Below are positions 1 through 6,758 of a stretch of DNA of 46,177 bases, piece by piece. The translations under genes were made by a program, and so were the position numbers. The notes under the pieces were generated by a model. That model did no database searches, was not told the origin of the DNA, and worked only from the letters and a program-made list of their open reading frames with translations. Source of the DNA: an uncultured Ruminococcus sp. (GTDB lineage Bacteria > Bacillota > Clostridia > Oscillospirales > Acutalibacteraceae); assembly GCA_902787145.1 (NCBI GenBank), contig CADAEZ010000007.1, positions 1-46,177 of the forward strand. The letters run 5' to 3'. Numbering within the stretch: position 1 is the first letter of the stretch; the number at the start of each line of letters is the position of its first letter.

Positions 1-2
1 TT

Positions 3-86
3 ACCGCTAAGAAGAAGGGTACAGCTACAGTATACGCTTACGCTCAGAACGGCGTATTCGCTAAGATCAAGGTTAAGGTTAAATAA
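3..86 (+). CDS. C-terminal end of a Big2 (bacterial Ig-like) domain protein, partial
   Basis: The window opens inside a reading frame that ends with TAA at 84-86 and gives a 27-residue tail (TAKKKGTATVYAYAQNGVF, then lysine/valine-rich to the end). The pattern 'K.KGTATVYAYAQNGV.AKIKVKV' is the usual last strand of a Big2 immunoglobulin-like domain, found in surface and secreted proteins of Firmicutes. The 5' part is outside the window, so the full protein cannot be named. The strong terminator at 110-140 fits this being the last gene of its transcript. Another Big2 protein lies at 39200. Confidence 0.7.
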   Translation, partial: TAKKKGTATVYAYAQNGVFAKIKVKVK

Positions 87-109
87 TTAAATCTTAATAG
101 ATTGCATAA

Positions 110-140
110 GAAAAGCGTGTCTTCGGACACGCTTTTCGTT
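110..140 (+). terminator. Intrinsic terminator with UUCG tetraloop
   Basis: Perfect stem AAAAGCGTGTC / GACACGCTTTT (111-121 with 126-136) closed by TTCG and followed by TCGTTT, 24 bases after the stop of the Big2 protein. Confidence 0.85.
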
Positions 141-251
141 TACTCATCGCACGTTGTTGCGCAGCAACAAACTGTGCGGAGAATATAAATCAGTTCAGCT
201 TTATAGGAGTAGGGAAAACATCGTTTTTCAAAAATATATCCTATAAAGCCT
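138..251. other. Gene-free spacer with two further inverted repeats
   Basis: Between two near-identical terminators lie a hairpin at 148-178 (CGCAC-GTTGTTGC, loop GCA, GCAACAAAC-TGTGCG) and an 11-bp inverted repeat GCTTTATAGGA / TCCTATAAAGC (198-208 with 239-249). I see no credible coding frame. It may be a remnant of an inserted element or part of an untranslated RNA. Confidence 0.5.
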
Positions 252-280
252 GAAAGCGTGTCTTATGACACGCTTTTCCT
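252..280 (+). terminator. Second intrinsic terminator, near copy of the first
   Basis: Stem GAAAGCGTGTC / GACACGCTTTTC with loop TTAT (252-277). It has the same stem sequence as the terminator at 110-140, so the two are probably a duplication. Confidence 0.7.
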
Positions 281-320
281 GCTGTAAAAAAACAATTATT
301 TATAGAAGCAGTTTAAGCAT

Positions 321-608
321 TGTAGGGACATTCCTCAGCCGGAGACGGCACCCTCTCTGTCGCATTCGCGACATCTCTCCCAATGGGAGAGTCTCCTCTG
401 TGCCTGTCCGCTCGTTTATGCTACAGATCCTTGAAGTCGAGCGCAGAAACTTATATTTAATCAGAGTTCTGCTACTTCCCACAAATAGAGATTAAGGATA
501 GGAACGGGATGGAGACTCCCTTGTTAAGGGAGATGTCGCGAATGCGACAGAGGGTTTGCCGTCTCCGGCTGAGGAACGGAGGCCATCCCCTACAAATGTA
601 ACATAAAC
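321..608. repeat. Interspersed modular hairpin repeat, copy A (long form)
   Basis: The reverse complement of 37198-37378 matches this stretch at both ends (TGTAGGGACA at the left, CCATCCCCTACAAATGTAAC at the right) and over a central core of about 120 bases (tgtccgctcgtttatg..., ...gagcgcagaa..., ...agttctgct...). Copy A carries two extra segments, about 331-390 and 512-580, that are inverted repeats of each other (CTCAGCCGGAGACGG, GTCGCATTCGCGAC and their complements). In copy B the same two places hold short unrelated hairpins. Frames called here have no gene-like features, so this is non-coding repeat DNA. Confidence 0.8.
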
Positions 609-709
609 CCCTAGCGTGTTGCTTTTCCGGAAAAACTAAAAATATCCGACACATAACCTAACATAACAGCTGGAAAGGAACGGTGCAGAACAAAGAATAT
701 CGACTGTAA

Positions 710-738
710 TTGACATCTTCGTCCTACTTTGCTAAAAT
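710..738 (+). promoter_or_regulatory. Sigma-A type promoter for the PLP-pathway kinase
   Basis: TTGACA (710-715), 17-base spacer, TAAAAT (733-738), about 35 bases before the start codon. Confidence 0.8.
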
Positions 739-772
739 AATATCTGCGTATAAAAACTAAAGGATGATTATT

Positions 773-1597
773 ATGAAACGAATAGCGACAATCCAGGATA
801 TCTCTTGCCTCGGAAAATGCTCACTTACCGTAGCATTGCCGGTAATATCCGCTACCGGAGTCGAAGCGGCGATAATCCCCACGGCTGTTTTGTCTACACA
901 TACAATGTTCAAAAACTTTACCTGCAAGGATCTGGACGACCAGCTCCTGCCCATTGCTGACCACTGGAAAAGCGAGGGCGTAGAATTCGACGCCTTCTAC
1001 ACCGGCTATCTCGCCAACGGCTCCCAGGTCGACAAGGTCATCAGCATAATAAACAGCCTTAAAACCGAAAAAACAAAAATTATAATCGATCCCGCTATGG
1101 CCGACAACGGCAGACTCTATCCGGCGTTCGACAGCAAATTCCCCAAGGAAATGGCTAAGCTCTGCGCAATTGCCGACATAATCCTGCCTAATATCACCGA
1201 GGCTTGTCTGCTGACCGACACACCTTACCGCGAATCCTACGACGAAGCCTTCCTCAAAACCGTAATCGGGAAGCTATCTGCCCTTGGCGCGAAAAAAATC
1301 GTACTCACAGGCGCCGAGTTCGGCAAAAAATACGGCGTAATGACCTACGACAACGGCGAATATAATATGTATGAGCAGAAGAAAATCGACGCGGTATTCC
1401 ACGGCACGGGCGATATTTTCAGCTCGGCGTTCACAGGCCTGCTCACAAGGGGAAAGTCACTTGACGAAAGTGTAAGGATTGCCGCTGACTTTACCGCCGA
1501 ATGTATCCGAATCACAAAGCTAACCCCTGAGGCAAACTGGTACGGCGTTGAGTTCGAGCGCGCGATCCCATATCTTATCGAGCGTATAAAATCCTAA
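773..1597 (+). CDS. Pyridoxal/pyridoxamine kinase (PdxY/PdxK-like, ribokinase superfamily)
   Basis: A kinase that phosphorylates the 5'-hydroxymethyl of pyridoxal or pyridoxamine with ATP, in the cytosolic vitamin B6 salvage pathway. The N-terminus (ATIQDISCLGKCSLT.ALPVISATG) and the region IPTAVLSTHT are typical of the PdxY/PdxK group. Near the C-terminus HGTGDIFSSAFTGLL carries the ribokinase-type GTGD anion hole and catalytic Asp. The length of 274 residues fits the family. I chose ATG 773 over ATG 764 because AAGGA at 759-763 overlaps the first ATG but is correctly spaced for the second. A good promoter lies directly upstream. The gene converges on the small genes at 1594-2435, overlapping by four bases. 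Substrate preference (pyridoxal, pyridoxamine or hydroxymethylpyrimidine) cannot be settled by eye. Confidence 0.88.
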   Translation: MKRIATIQDISCLGKCSLTVALPVISATGVEAAIIPTAVLSTHTMFKNFTCKDLDDQLLPIADHWKSEGVEFDAFYTGYLANGSQVDKVISIINSLKTEKTKIIIDPAMADNGRLYPAFDSKFPKEMAKLCAIADIILPNITEACLLTDTPYRESYDEAFLKTVIGKLSALGAKKIVLTGAEFGKKYGVMTYDNGEYNMYEQKKIDAVFHGTGDIFSSAFTGLLTRGKSLDESVRIAADFTAECIRITKLTPEANWYGVEFERAIPYLIERIKS

Positions 1598-1860
1598 AGC
1601 AAAAGATAAATCAATGCGAGCAGCAGCGATGGGTCGGTATCTTCACCCATAAGCAAAATGAGCAGTATAAGTATTATGCTGTTATCGTTGTTTCCGAACA
1701 GATTCGACAGTATATTTCCGCTCGCCCTATTTTGAGATTTAACCTCCGGTTCACGTTTTTCCGGTTGAGCCGGAGGCTTTTTAGCAGGATTTTGCGATCG
1801 AAAATGCATCTGATTGGCGCGGCGCAGCGCTTCCTTGGTAATATCGTCAATCTCAGCCAA
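1594..1860 (-). CDS. Small protein with hydrophobic C-terminus, unknown function
   Basis: An 88-residue protein with a charged, Pro/Lys/Gln-rich N-terminal two thirds and a C-terminal tail of two short hydrophobic stretches (SIILILLILLMG, then LLLALIYLLL) that could form a tail anchor or hairpin in the membrane. The start is TTG at 1860-1858: GGAGG lies seven bases upstream and overlaps the stop of the preceding gene (TAA, 1866-1864). It is the last of three coupled minus-strand genes and overlaps the end of the convergent kinase by four bases. I do not recognise the family. A role as membrane tether for its partners would be inference from context. Confidence 0.7.
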   Translation of the reverse strand: MAEIDDITKEALRRANQMHFRSQNPAKKPPAQPEKREPEVKSQNRASGNILSNLFGNNDNSIILILLILLMGEDTDPSLLLALIYLLL

Positions 1861-1863
1861 GGT

Positions 1864-2208
1864 TTAACCTCCAAACATTTCGAATAACCCGACCTCTTTA
1901 AGCGCGGGTATCAGCTTTAGCATCATAATAATCCGCCTTGCGCTGTCCAGGCGTTTCCTCCTTGCCTCGCTCAAAAACGGCTTTAGCGCCGCAAGCAGGC
2001 GTGTGGTGTCGTCCTCTCCGCGGGCGTTGTTTATAATCGGCATAAGCTGTGTCAGTTTTCCCATTGTGTCGGCATTTATCACGCTTTCATCCTTCGGTTC
2101 GGCTTCCTCCTGATTAATCCCCAACATCTGACCCAGGCTTTTTATCTGTTCCATAGCCTCGGGGTCGGACATTATCTCGGAGATTTTTTGTTCCAGACCC
2201 GCGTCCAT
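1864..2208 (-). CDS. Small acidic/helical protein, unknown function
   Basis: A 114-residue protein predicted to be all helical and soluble. It begins with an acidic segment containing SDPEAMEQIKSLGQMLG, reminiscent of the short helices in STI1-type chaperone-binding modules, though this is only a resemblance. A basic helical part follows (LKPFLSEARRKRLDSARRIIMMLKLIPALKEVGLFEMFGG). Its ATG overlaps the TAA of the upstream gene (TAATG, base 2208 shared), which indicates translational coupling. It has no signal peptide. The family is not recognised by name. Similar small clusters may exist in related Clostridia, but I could not check that. Confidence 0.72.
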   Translation of the reverse strand: MDAGLEQKISEIMSDPEAMEQIKSLGQMLGINQEEAEPKDESVINADTMGKLTQLMPIINNARGEDDTTRLLAALKPFLSEARRKRLDSARRIIMMLKLIPALKEVGLFEMFGG

Positions 2209-2435
2209 TATTTGCCTAGTTTCTTAAAAAGCGCTTTGGCTGCAGGCGAGCTCAGGATTTTTTGTGATTTTTCAGGGTTGTTCAGCAGGTCTTTGAGCGT
2301 GGAAGCCTGTTTTTCGCTGAGACCGGACAGCAGCTTGGACACCTTTTCCTTGTTTTTAATATCGTTTTTGTCTGAGCTGAGCTTGTTTTTATTTATATAA
2401 TTATTAATCATACCGGTTAGTTCGTTATTGTTCAT
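2208..2435 (-). CDS. Small basic helical protein, unknown function
   Basis: A 75-residue, lysine-rich, helical protein (NNNELTGMINNYINKN..., ...LSGLSEKQASTLKDLLNN..., ...SSPAAKALFKKLGK). I chose ATG 2435 because AGGTGG sits six bases upstream. The longer frame to 2498 runs through the divergent promoter region. It is the first gene of the three-gene minus-strand set, and its stop overlaps the next start. The segment LLNNPEKSQKILSSPAAKALF echoes the SDPEAMEQIKSLGQML motif of the next protein, so the two may be related or bind a common partner. The function is unknown. Confidence 0.72.
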   Translation of the reverse strand: MNNNELTGMINNYINKNKLSSDKNDIKNKEKVSKLLSGLSEKQASTLKDLLNNPEKSQKILSSPAAKALFKKLGK

Positions 2436-2479
2436 TGTACCACCTCGATATATATTATGCGAAATTATTAAATATATGA

Positions 2480-2508
2480 TTGAAAAATCACTCGGCATTT
2501 GTTATAAT
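2480..2508 (+). promoter_or_regulatory. Promoter for the metallophosphoesterase gene
   Basis: TTGAAA (2480-2485), 17-base spacer, TATAAT (2503-2508). The start codon is at 2542, giving a short leader. Confidence 0.8.
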
Positions 2509-2541
2509 ATATAGAAGGTACCAAAGAAAGAGTTGATAACA

Positions 2542-3018
2542 ATGAAATTTTTAGTGCTATCTGATTCTCACGGCAACCTGGCAGGAGTAAAGGAGGCCGT
2601 AAAAAAGTACGGTAAAAACGCGGATGTCATAATCCACTGCGGCGATTCGCGCAATGAGGCGGAATGGCTTATGGAGAACTGCGCCGATTCGTCCGTAGTA
2701 TGCGTGCGCGGCAATTGCGACTGGGGCTGTAATCTTGACACAGTCGAGTTTTTGACCCTTGCCGGCAAAAAGATTATGGTAACCCACGGTCACCTGTTTT
2801 CGGTAAAGTACGGTCTCGACAATCTTTCCTACAGTGCCGAGGAAAACGGGGCTGACATTGTATTTTTTGGACACACACATATGCCGACTGACGAAATGGT
2901 CGGCAATATCCGTTTGATAAATCCCGGCAGCGCGTCGAGCTATGAGCGCAACTGCGCCACCGTCGAGATAGATGATAACGGAAACGTACTTGTTAATCAT
3001 CTTAAAATTCCGGGTTAA
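2542..3018 (+). CDS. YfcE/MJ0936-type metallophosphoesterase
   Basis: A 158-residue phosphoesterase with all motifs of the calcineurin-like fold: LSDSHGN at the N-terminus, HCGD, RGNCDW (GN.D), VTHGH and GHTHMP. These residues bind two metal ions, usually manganese. Homologues hydrolyse phosphodiesters such as bis-p-nitrophenyl phosphate in vitro, and the cellular substrate is generally unknown. I chose ATG 2542 and not the in-frame TTG at 2533. The ribosome binding site is weak (AAAGAAAGAG) but the promoter is strong. It precedes holB by 27 bases, so the two are probably co-transcribed. Confidence 0.88.
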   Translation: MKFLVLSDSHGNLAGVKEAVKKYGKNADVIIHCGDSRNEAEWLMENCADSSVVCVRGNCDWGCNLDTVEFLTLAGKKIMVTHGHLFSVKYGLDNLSYSAEENGADIVFFGHTHMPTDEMVGNIRLINPGSASSYERNCATVEIDDNGNVLVNHLKIPG

Positions 3019-3045
3019 AAAGCCGCTTACGCGGAGGTGAGGTTT

Positions 3046-3909
3046 TTGAATTTTCCCGAATTGCAGGGCAACGAACAGCTGAAAAAGTCACTAAGCGAGC
3101 TTGAGCGCGGCGGACGTATGCCGCACGCGGTTATAATAAGCTCCGGCAACGCCGAAGGACGCCGTATACTTACCAAGCGTCTCTCGATGTGGGCGGTATG
3201 CTCAAAGGATAATCCACCCTGCGGAAAATGCAAGGACTGCCAAAACGTCCAAAGCGATGTTCATTGCGACGTCTACTTCGCCAAGGGCTCCGGCAAAACC
3301 GATATATATAAAAAAGAAGAAATAGCCGCGATAATCCGCGACTCATACGTAAAGCCAAACCAGGCATTGCGCAAGGTGTATGTATTTGAGGACTGCGACC
3401 GCAAGCTGCCGGTAATCTCACAGAACGCTTTTCTCAAAACACTGGAGGAGCCGCCGCAGGATACCCTGTTCATCCTTACCTGCGAAAGCTCACGCAGTCT
3501 GCTCGACACAATCCGTTCCAGGGCGGTGGAGTTCAGCCTCGAAAACACCGAACAGATAAACGAGGAAGCGTATTCTCTCGCAAAGGAAATCGCGCGGGGA
3601 ATCGTCTCGCCCGGCGAGATTAACCTGCTTCGCTCAACCTATAAAATGAACGACCGCGCTCTCGCGCTTGACACTCTGGATTCGATTGCGGCTCTTTTGC
3701 GCGACGGACTGGCGGTCTATATCGGCTCAACCGCCGAGATCGACAGTGACACGGCCGATTTATTGTGCAGAAAGCTTACGAAATCAAGATTTTTAAAACT
3801 AATAGAGCTCACTCAGGACGCGAAATCGAAAATCTACGCGAATGTGAGCCTCAAGCTCATATCCCTTTGGTTATGCGCTGAATACAGGAGGAACGTATGG
3901 CAGAAGTAA
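3046..3909 (+). CDS. holB: DNA polymerase III delta-prime subunit
   Basis: Clamp-loader subunit of the replisome, 287 residues. It has the AAA+ core of the family: a zinc module with four cysteines (C..., CGKC, C in 'CSKDNPPCGKCKDC'), VYVFEDCDRK, NAFLKTLEEPP and the arginine-finger region SRAVEF. As is normal for delta-prime it lacks a good Walker A motif. The frame is open to GTG 3037, but that codon overlaps the GGAGG at 3033-3037. TTG 3046 is eight bases downstream of it and is the likely start. The end overlaps ricT by 13 bases. The order holB-ricT-...-trmN6-rsmI matches Bacillus. Confidence 0.92.
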   Translation: MNFPELQGNEQLKKSLSELERGGRMPHAVIISSGNAEGRRILTKRLSMWAVCSKDNPPCGKCKDCQNVQSDVHCDVYFAKGSGKTDIYKKEEIAAIIRDSYVKPNQALRKVYVFEDCDRKLPVISQNAFLKTLEEPPQDTLFILTCESSRSLLDTIRSRAVEFSLENTEQINEEAYSLAKEIARGIVSPGEINLLRSTYKMNDRALALDTLDSIAALLRDGLAVYIGSTAEIDSDTADLLCRKLTKSRFLKLIELTQDAKSKIYANVSLKLISLWLCAEYRRNVWQK

Positions 3910-4769
3910 TAGGAGTCAGATTTAAAGAAGTTGGAAAAATCTATTATTTTGACCCCAAAAACACAAAACTAAATACAAACGATAAGGTTATAGTCGAGAC
4001 AGCCCGCGGCATAGAATGCGGCATTGTCGCGCTTCCCAACAAAGAGGTTGCCGACGAGGATATAATCTATCCGCTCAAGCCGATGATACGCATCGCCAAC
4101 GAAAACGACCTCAACCATATCGAGGAAAATAAAAAAAGAGAAAAAGAGGCTTTCAAAATCTGCGAGAAAAAAATCGCCGATCATGGTCTTGAGATGAACC
4201 TCGTGGATGTCGAATACACCTTTGACAACAACAAAATTCTCTTTTATTTTACAGCCGACGGCAGGGTAGACTTCCGCGCGCTCGTAAAGGATTTGGCAAG
4301 CGTGTTCAGAACCCGAATCGAGCTCAGGCAGATCGGCGTGCGTGACGAGGCTAAAATGCTCGGAGGTCTCGGCGTATGCGGCAGACCATTCTGTTGCCAC
4401 AGCTTTATGGGCGATTTCCAGCCCGTTTCAATAAAAATGGCAAAGGAACAGGGCCTCTCCCTCTCTCCGGTCAAGATTTCCGGAACCTGCGGAAGGCTTA
4501 TGTGTTGCCTTAAATATGAGCAGGAGGCGTATTCCGACCTGCTAAAGCGTACTCCCAAGGTCGGAGCTATTGTAAAAACCCCCGAAGGCCGCGGAATTGT
4601 TGTCGAAAACAACCTCATCTCCGGAGTGTTGAAGGTAAAGCTCGACTCAGCCCCCGATGGTGTGGCGCCCGCAACCTTCAAGGTCAAAGAGGTCAAGCTC
4701 ATAAAGGACGGATATATCCGTATGAACAAAAAGGAAATCGAGGATCTAAAACACCTTGAGGAGCAGTAA
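3897..4769 (+). CDS. ricT: RicT/YaaT (PSP1 domain) protein
   Basis: A 290-residue PSP1 family protein. In Bacillus subtilis RicT (YaaT) forms a complex with RicA and RicF that carries iron-sulfur clusters, assists RNase Y in mRNA maturation, and affects sporulation and competence. The hallmark cysteine block is present: LGGLGVCGRPFCC...GTCGRLMCCLKYE, five conserved cysteines in two CC-type motifs around residues 160-205. The ATG at 3897 lies inside the end of holB, with AGGAGG 5-6 bases upstream, which implies translational coupling. RicA and RicF are not encoded in this window. Confidence 0.93.
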   Translation: MAEVIGVRFKEVGKIYYFDPKNTKLNTNDKVIVETARGIECGIVALPNKEVADEDIIYPLKPMIRIANENDLNHIEENKKREKEAFKICEKKIADHGLEMNLVDVEYTFDNNKILFYFTADGRVDFRALVKDLASVFRTRIELRQIGVRDEAKMLGGLGVCGRPFCCHSFMGDFQPVSIKMAKEQGLSLSPVKISGTCGRLMCCLKYEQEAYSDLLKRTPKVGAIVKTPEGRGIVVENNLISGVLKVKLDSAPDGVAPATFKVKEVKLIKDGYIRMNKKEIEDLKHLEEQ

Positions 4770-4836
4770 AATCGGGTTTTTACTGTTAATTATGTGAACT
4801 TTTTAAAAAAATACCAAATTAGTGAACACTAACCTA

Positions 4837-4864
4837 TTGCATTTTATGAAATGTATGGTAAAAT
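4837..4864 (+). promoter_or_regulatory. Promoter for the ferredoxin gene
   Basis: TTGCAT (4837-4842), 16-base spacer, TAAAAT (4859-4864) in an AT-rich gap after ricT. Confidence 0.65.
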
Positions 4865-4894
4865 ATACTTAATAAATCAAGGAGGTTTCACCTT

Positions 4895-5065
4895 ATGGCA
4901 TATAAGATTAATGACGATTGCATTATGTGCGGAGCTTGCGCTGACGAGTGTCCTGTAAGCGCTATCGCTGAAGGCGACGGCAAGTACGATATCGACGCAG
5001 ACGCTTGCATCGATTGCGGTACATGTGCTGATGTATGCCCTGTAGGCGCGCCACAGGAAGCATAA
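4895..5065 (+). CDS. 2[4Fe-4S] clostridial-type ferredoxin
   Basis: A 56-residue protein (MAYKINDDCIMCGACADECP...) with two classical CxxCxxCxxxCP motifs. Cysteines 9, 12, 15, 19 and 38, 41, 44, 48 bind two 4Fe-4S clusters. It is a low-potential electron carrier in the cytosol of anaerobes. The start is ATG 4895, with GGAGG at 4881-4885. The gene has its own promoter and a strong terminator, so it is an independent unit set between ricT and trmN6, where Bacillus carries yabA. The residues between the two cluster motifs are acidic, as is usual for this family. Confidence 0.96.
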   Translation: MAYKINDDCIMCGACADECPVSAIAEGDGKYDIDADACIDCGTCADVCPVGAPQEA

Positions 5066-5080
5066 TTAGGAATTATCCTG

Positions 5081-5112
5081 ACAGCAAGGTTCATACCTTG
5101 CTGTTTTTCTTT
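5081..5112 (+). terminator. Terminator of the ferredoxin gene
   Basis: Perfect 10-bp stem ACAGCAAGGT / ACCTTGCTGT, loop TCAT, followed by TTTTCTTT. Confidence 0.92.
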
Positions 5113-5197
5113 ACTCTATAGGGAATCACCCAACTTCGTCATCTTAATCCGGCGTAGATTTCCTACAGTGTTATAATCGGTTAAGGTGATAACGACT

Positions 5198-5938
5198 ATG
5201 ATAAAAGCTAACGAACGCATAGAGCCGCTGGGAAGCGGAATAAGCATGATAGTGTCCGATATGTTCCATTTTTCGACCGACACGATACTGCTCGCCGATT
5301 TTGCCGGCGCCGATAAGGCTAAAAGAGCGGTTGACCTCGGCGCCGGATGCGGAACCATCCCGCTTTTGTGGGCAAGGGACAATAAAACCTGCGAGATAGC
5401 AGCGGTAGAAATCCAGAGCGAATGTTGTGATATGGCGTCACGCTCGGTCAGGATGAATAATATTGACAATATAACCGTGCACAACGCCGATTTAAAAGAG
5501 CTTAAGGGCAGGCTGAGCTTTGGTTATTACGATTTGGTCAGCTGCAACCCTCCGTACAAGCCCGACGGTACCGGCATAAAGAATCCCGACTGCGAAAAAC
5601 TTCTCGCCCGTCACGAAGAAAGCTGTACTATTGATGATATCACCCTCGCGGCGAAGAACCTCTTGCGGTTCGGCGGACGATTCTGTCTTTGCCAACGCCC
5701 TGAGCGGCTTACGGATATTCTGTGCTCAATGAGAAAAAACGACCTGGAGCCTAAAAGGCTGAGGTTTGTGCAACAGCGAAAGGGCAAACCTCCCAAGCTC
5801 TTCCTGGTTGAGGGCAGGCGCGGTGGAAAACCGGGAGGACTTATAGTAAGCGACACGCTCTATATCGAGGAAAACGGAGATTGGAGCGATGAAATGAAGA
5901 AGATTTACGGAAGCTACAAGGAAGGTTATTATGAATAA
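5198..5938 (+). CDS. trmN6: tRNA1(Val) (adenine-37-N6)-methyltransferase, TrmN6/YabB-like
   Basis: A 246-residue SAM-dependent methyltransferase. Motif I is VDLGAGCGTIPLLWA, and the N6-adenine motif is SCNPPYKP (NPPY), placing it with TrmN6/YfiC/YabB, which methylates A37 of tRNA1(Val). ATG 5198 is preceded by TAAGGTGAT at 5182-5190, a strong match to the anti-Shine-Dalgarno sequence. The in-frame GTG 5186 overlaps it and is rejected. TATAAT at 5172-5177 may be its -10 box, but no clear -35 was seen. The end overlaps rsmI by eight bases. The position in the holB-ricT-trmN6-rsmI block supports the call. Confidence 0.87.
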   Translation: MIKANERIEPLGSGISMIVSDMFHFSTDTILLADFAGADKAKRAVDLGAGCGTIPLLWARDNKTCEIAAVEIQSECCDMASRSVRMNNIDNITVHNADLKELKGRLSFGYYDLVSCNPPYKPDGTGIKNPDCEKLLARHEESCTIDDITLAAKNLLRFGGRFCLCQRPERLTDILCSMRKNDLEPKRLRFVQQRKGKPPKLFLVEGRRGGKPGGLIVSDTLYIEENGDWSDEMKKIYGSYKEGYYE

Positions 5939-6758
5939 CAAACTATATGTAGTCGGCACGCCGATAGGCAATCTATCCGACCTCTCGCCCAGGGCGGTCG
6001 ACACGCTGAGTAAGGTCGACTTTATCGCGGCGGAGGACACCAGGGTCACACTCAAGCTGCTGAATCATTTTGATATAAAAAAGCCTATGGTCAGCTATTA
6101 CGAGCATAACAAGCGCGAACGCGGTGAGATAATCTGTGCCCGGATCCTATCGGGCGAGGACTGCGCGATTGTCACCGACGCCGGAATGCCGTGTATTTCC
6201 GATCCGGGCGAGGATCTTATTAAGCTGTGCGAAGAAAAGGGAATTCCTACCGTGGTCATACCCGGCCCCAGCGCGGTGATCTCGGCGCTTGCCGTCAGCG
6301 GACTGGAGACCGGACGATTCTGTTTTGAGGGTTTTTTAAGCGTAAATAAAAAGAGCCGTAAGGATCACCTCGAAGCCCTTCGGGACGAGAGGAGAACTAT
6401 GATATTTTACGAGGCGCCGCACAAGCTGCCGTCCACACTAAGGGATTTATATGACTTTTTCGGCGAGCGAAAGCTGACTATCGTCCGAGAGATAACAAAA
6501 ATCCACGAAGAAACAATCCGCACCAACACAAAATACGCCGCCGAGGTACTGGCGGAAAGCGGAATCAAGGGCGAAATTGTGCTTGTGCTGGAGGGCAAAA
6601 AATCGGACGAATCCGTGGAGTACACCCTCGAACAAGCCGTAGAAACAGCCCAAAAGCTGATTGATAAGGGCGAAAAAATAAACAATGCCGCAAAACAGGC
6701 GGCTCAGCTCACGGGCATAAAGAAGAACGAAATCTACAGGGAGCTGATAAGCAGATGA
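5931..6758 (+). CDS. rsmI: 16S rRNA (cytidine-1402-2'-O)-methyltransferase
   Basis: A 275-residue tetrapyrrole-methylase-fold enzyme that adds a 2'-O-methyl to C1402 of 16S rRNA in the decoding centre, using SAM. Family signatures are VGTPIGNLSDLSPRA at the start, AAEDTRVT.KLL, VTDAGMPCISDPG and IPGPSAVISALAVSGL. The length is normal. The start overlaps the end of trmN6 and the stop overlaps the folC ATG (ATGA). It is therefore part of a tightly coupled trmN6-rsmI-folC transcript. Confidence 0.95.
   Translation: MNNKLYVVGTPIGNLSDLSPRAVDTLSKVDFIAAEDTRVTLKLLNHFDIKKPMVSYYEHNKRERGEIICARILSGEDCAIVTDAGMPCISDPGEDLIKLCEEKGIPTVVIPGPSAVISALAVSGLETGRFCFEGFLSVNKKSRKDHLEALRDERRTMIFYEAPHKLPSTLRDLYDFFGERKLTIVREITKIHEETIRTNTKYAAEVLAESGIKGEIVLVLEGKKSDESVEYTLEQAVETAQKLIDKGEKINNAAKQAAQLTGIKKNEIYRELISR

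Noticed and set aside
265-654. Open frames of 60-76 codons on both strands
   Set aside because: They lie entirely in the repeat element; the same DNA reads open on both strands because of its inverted repeats, and no ribosome binding site is present.
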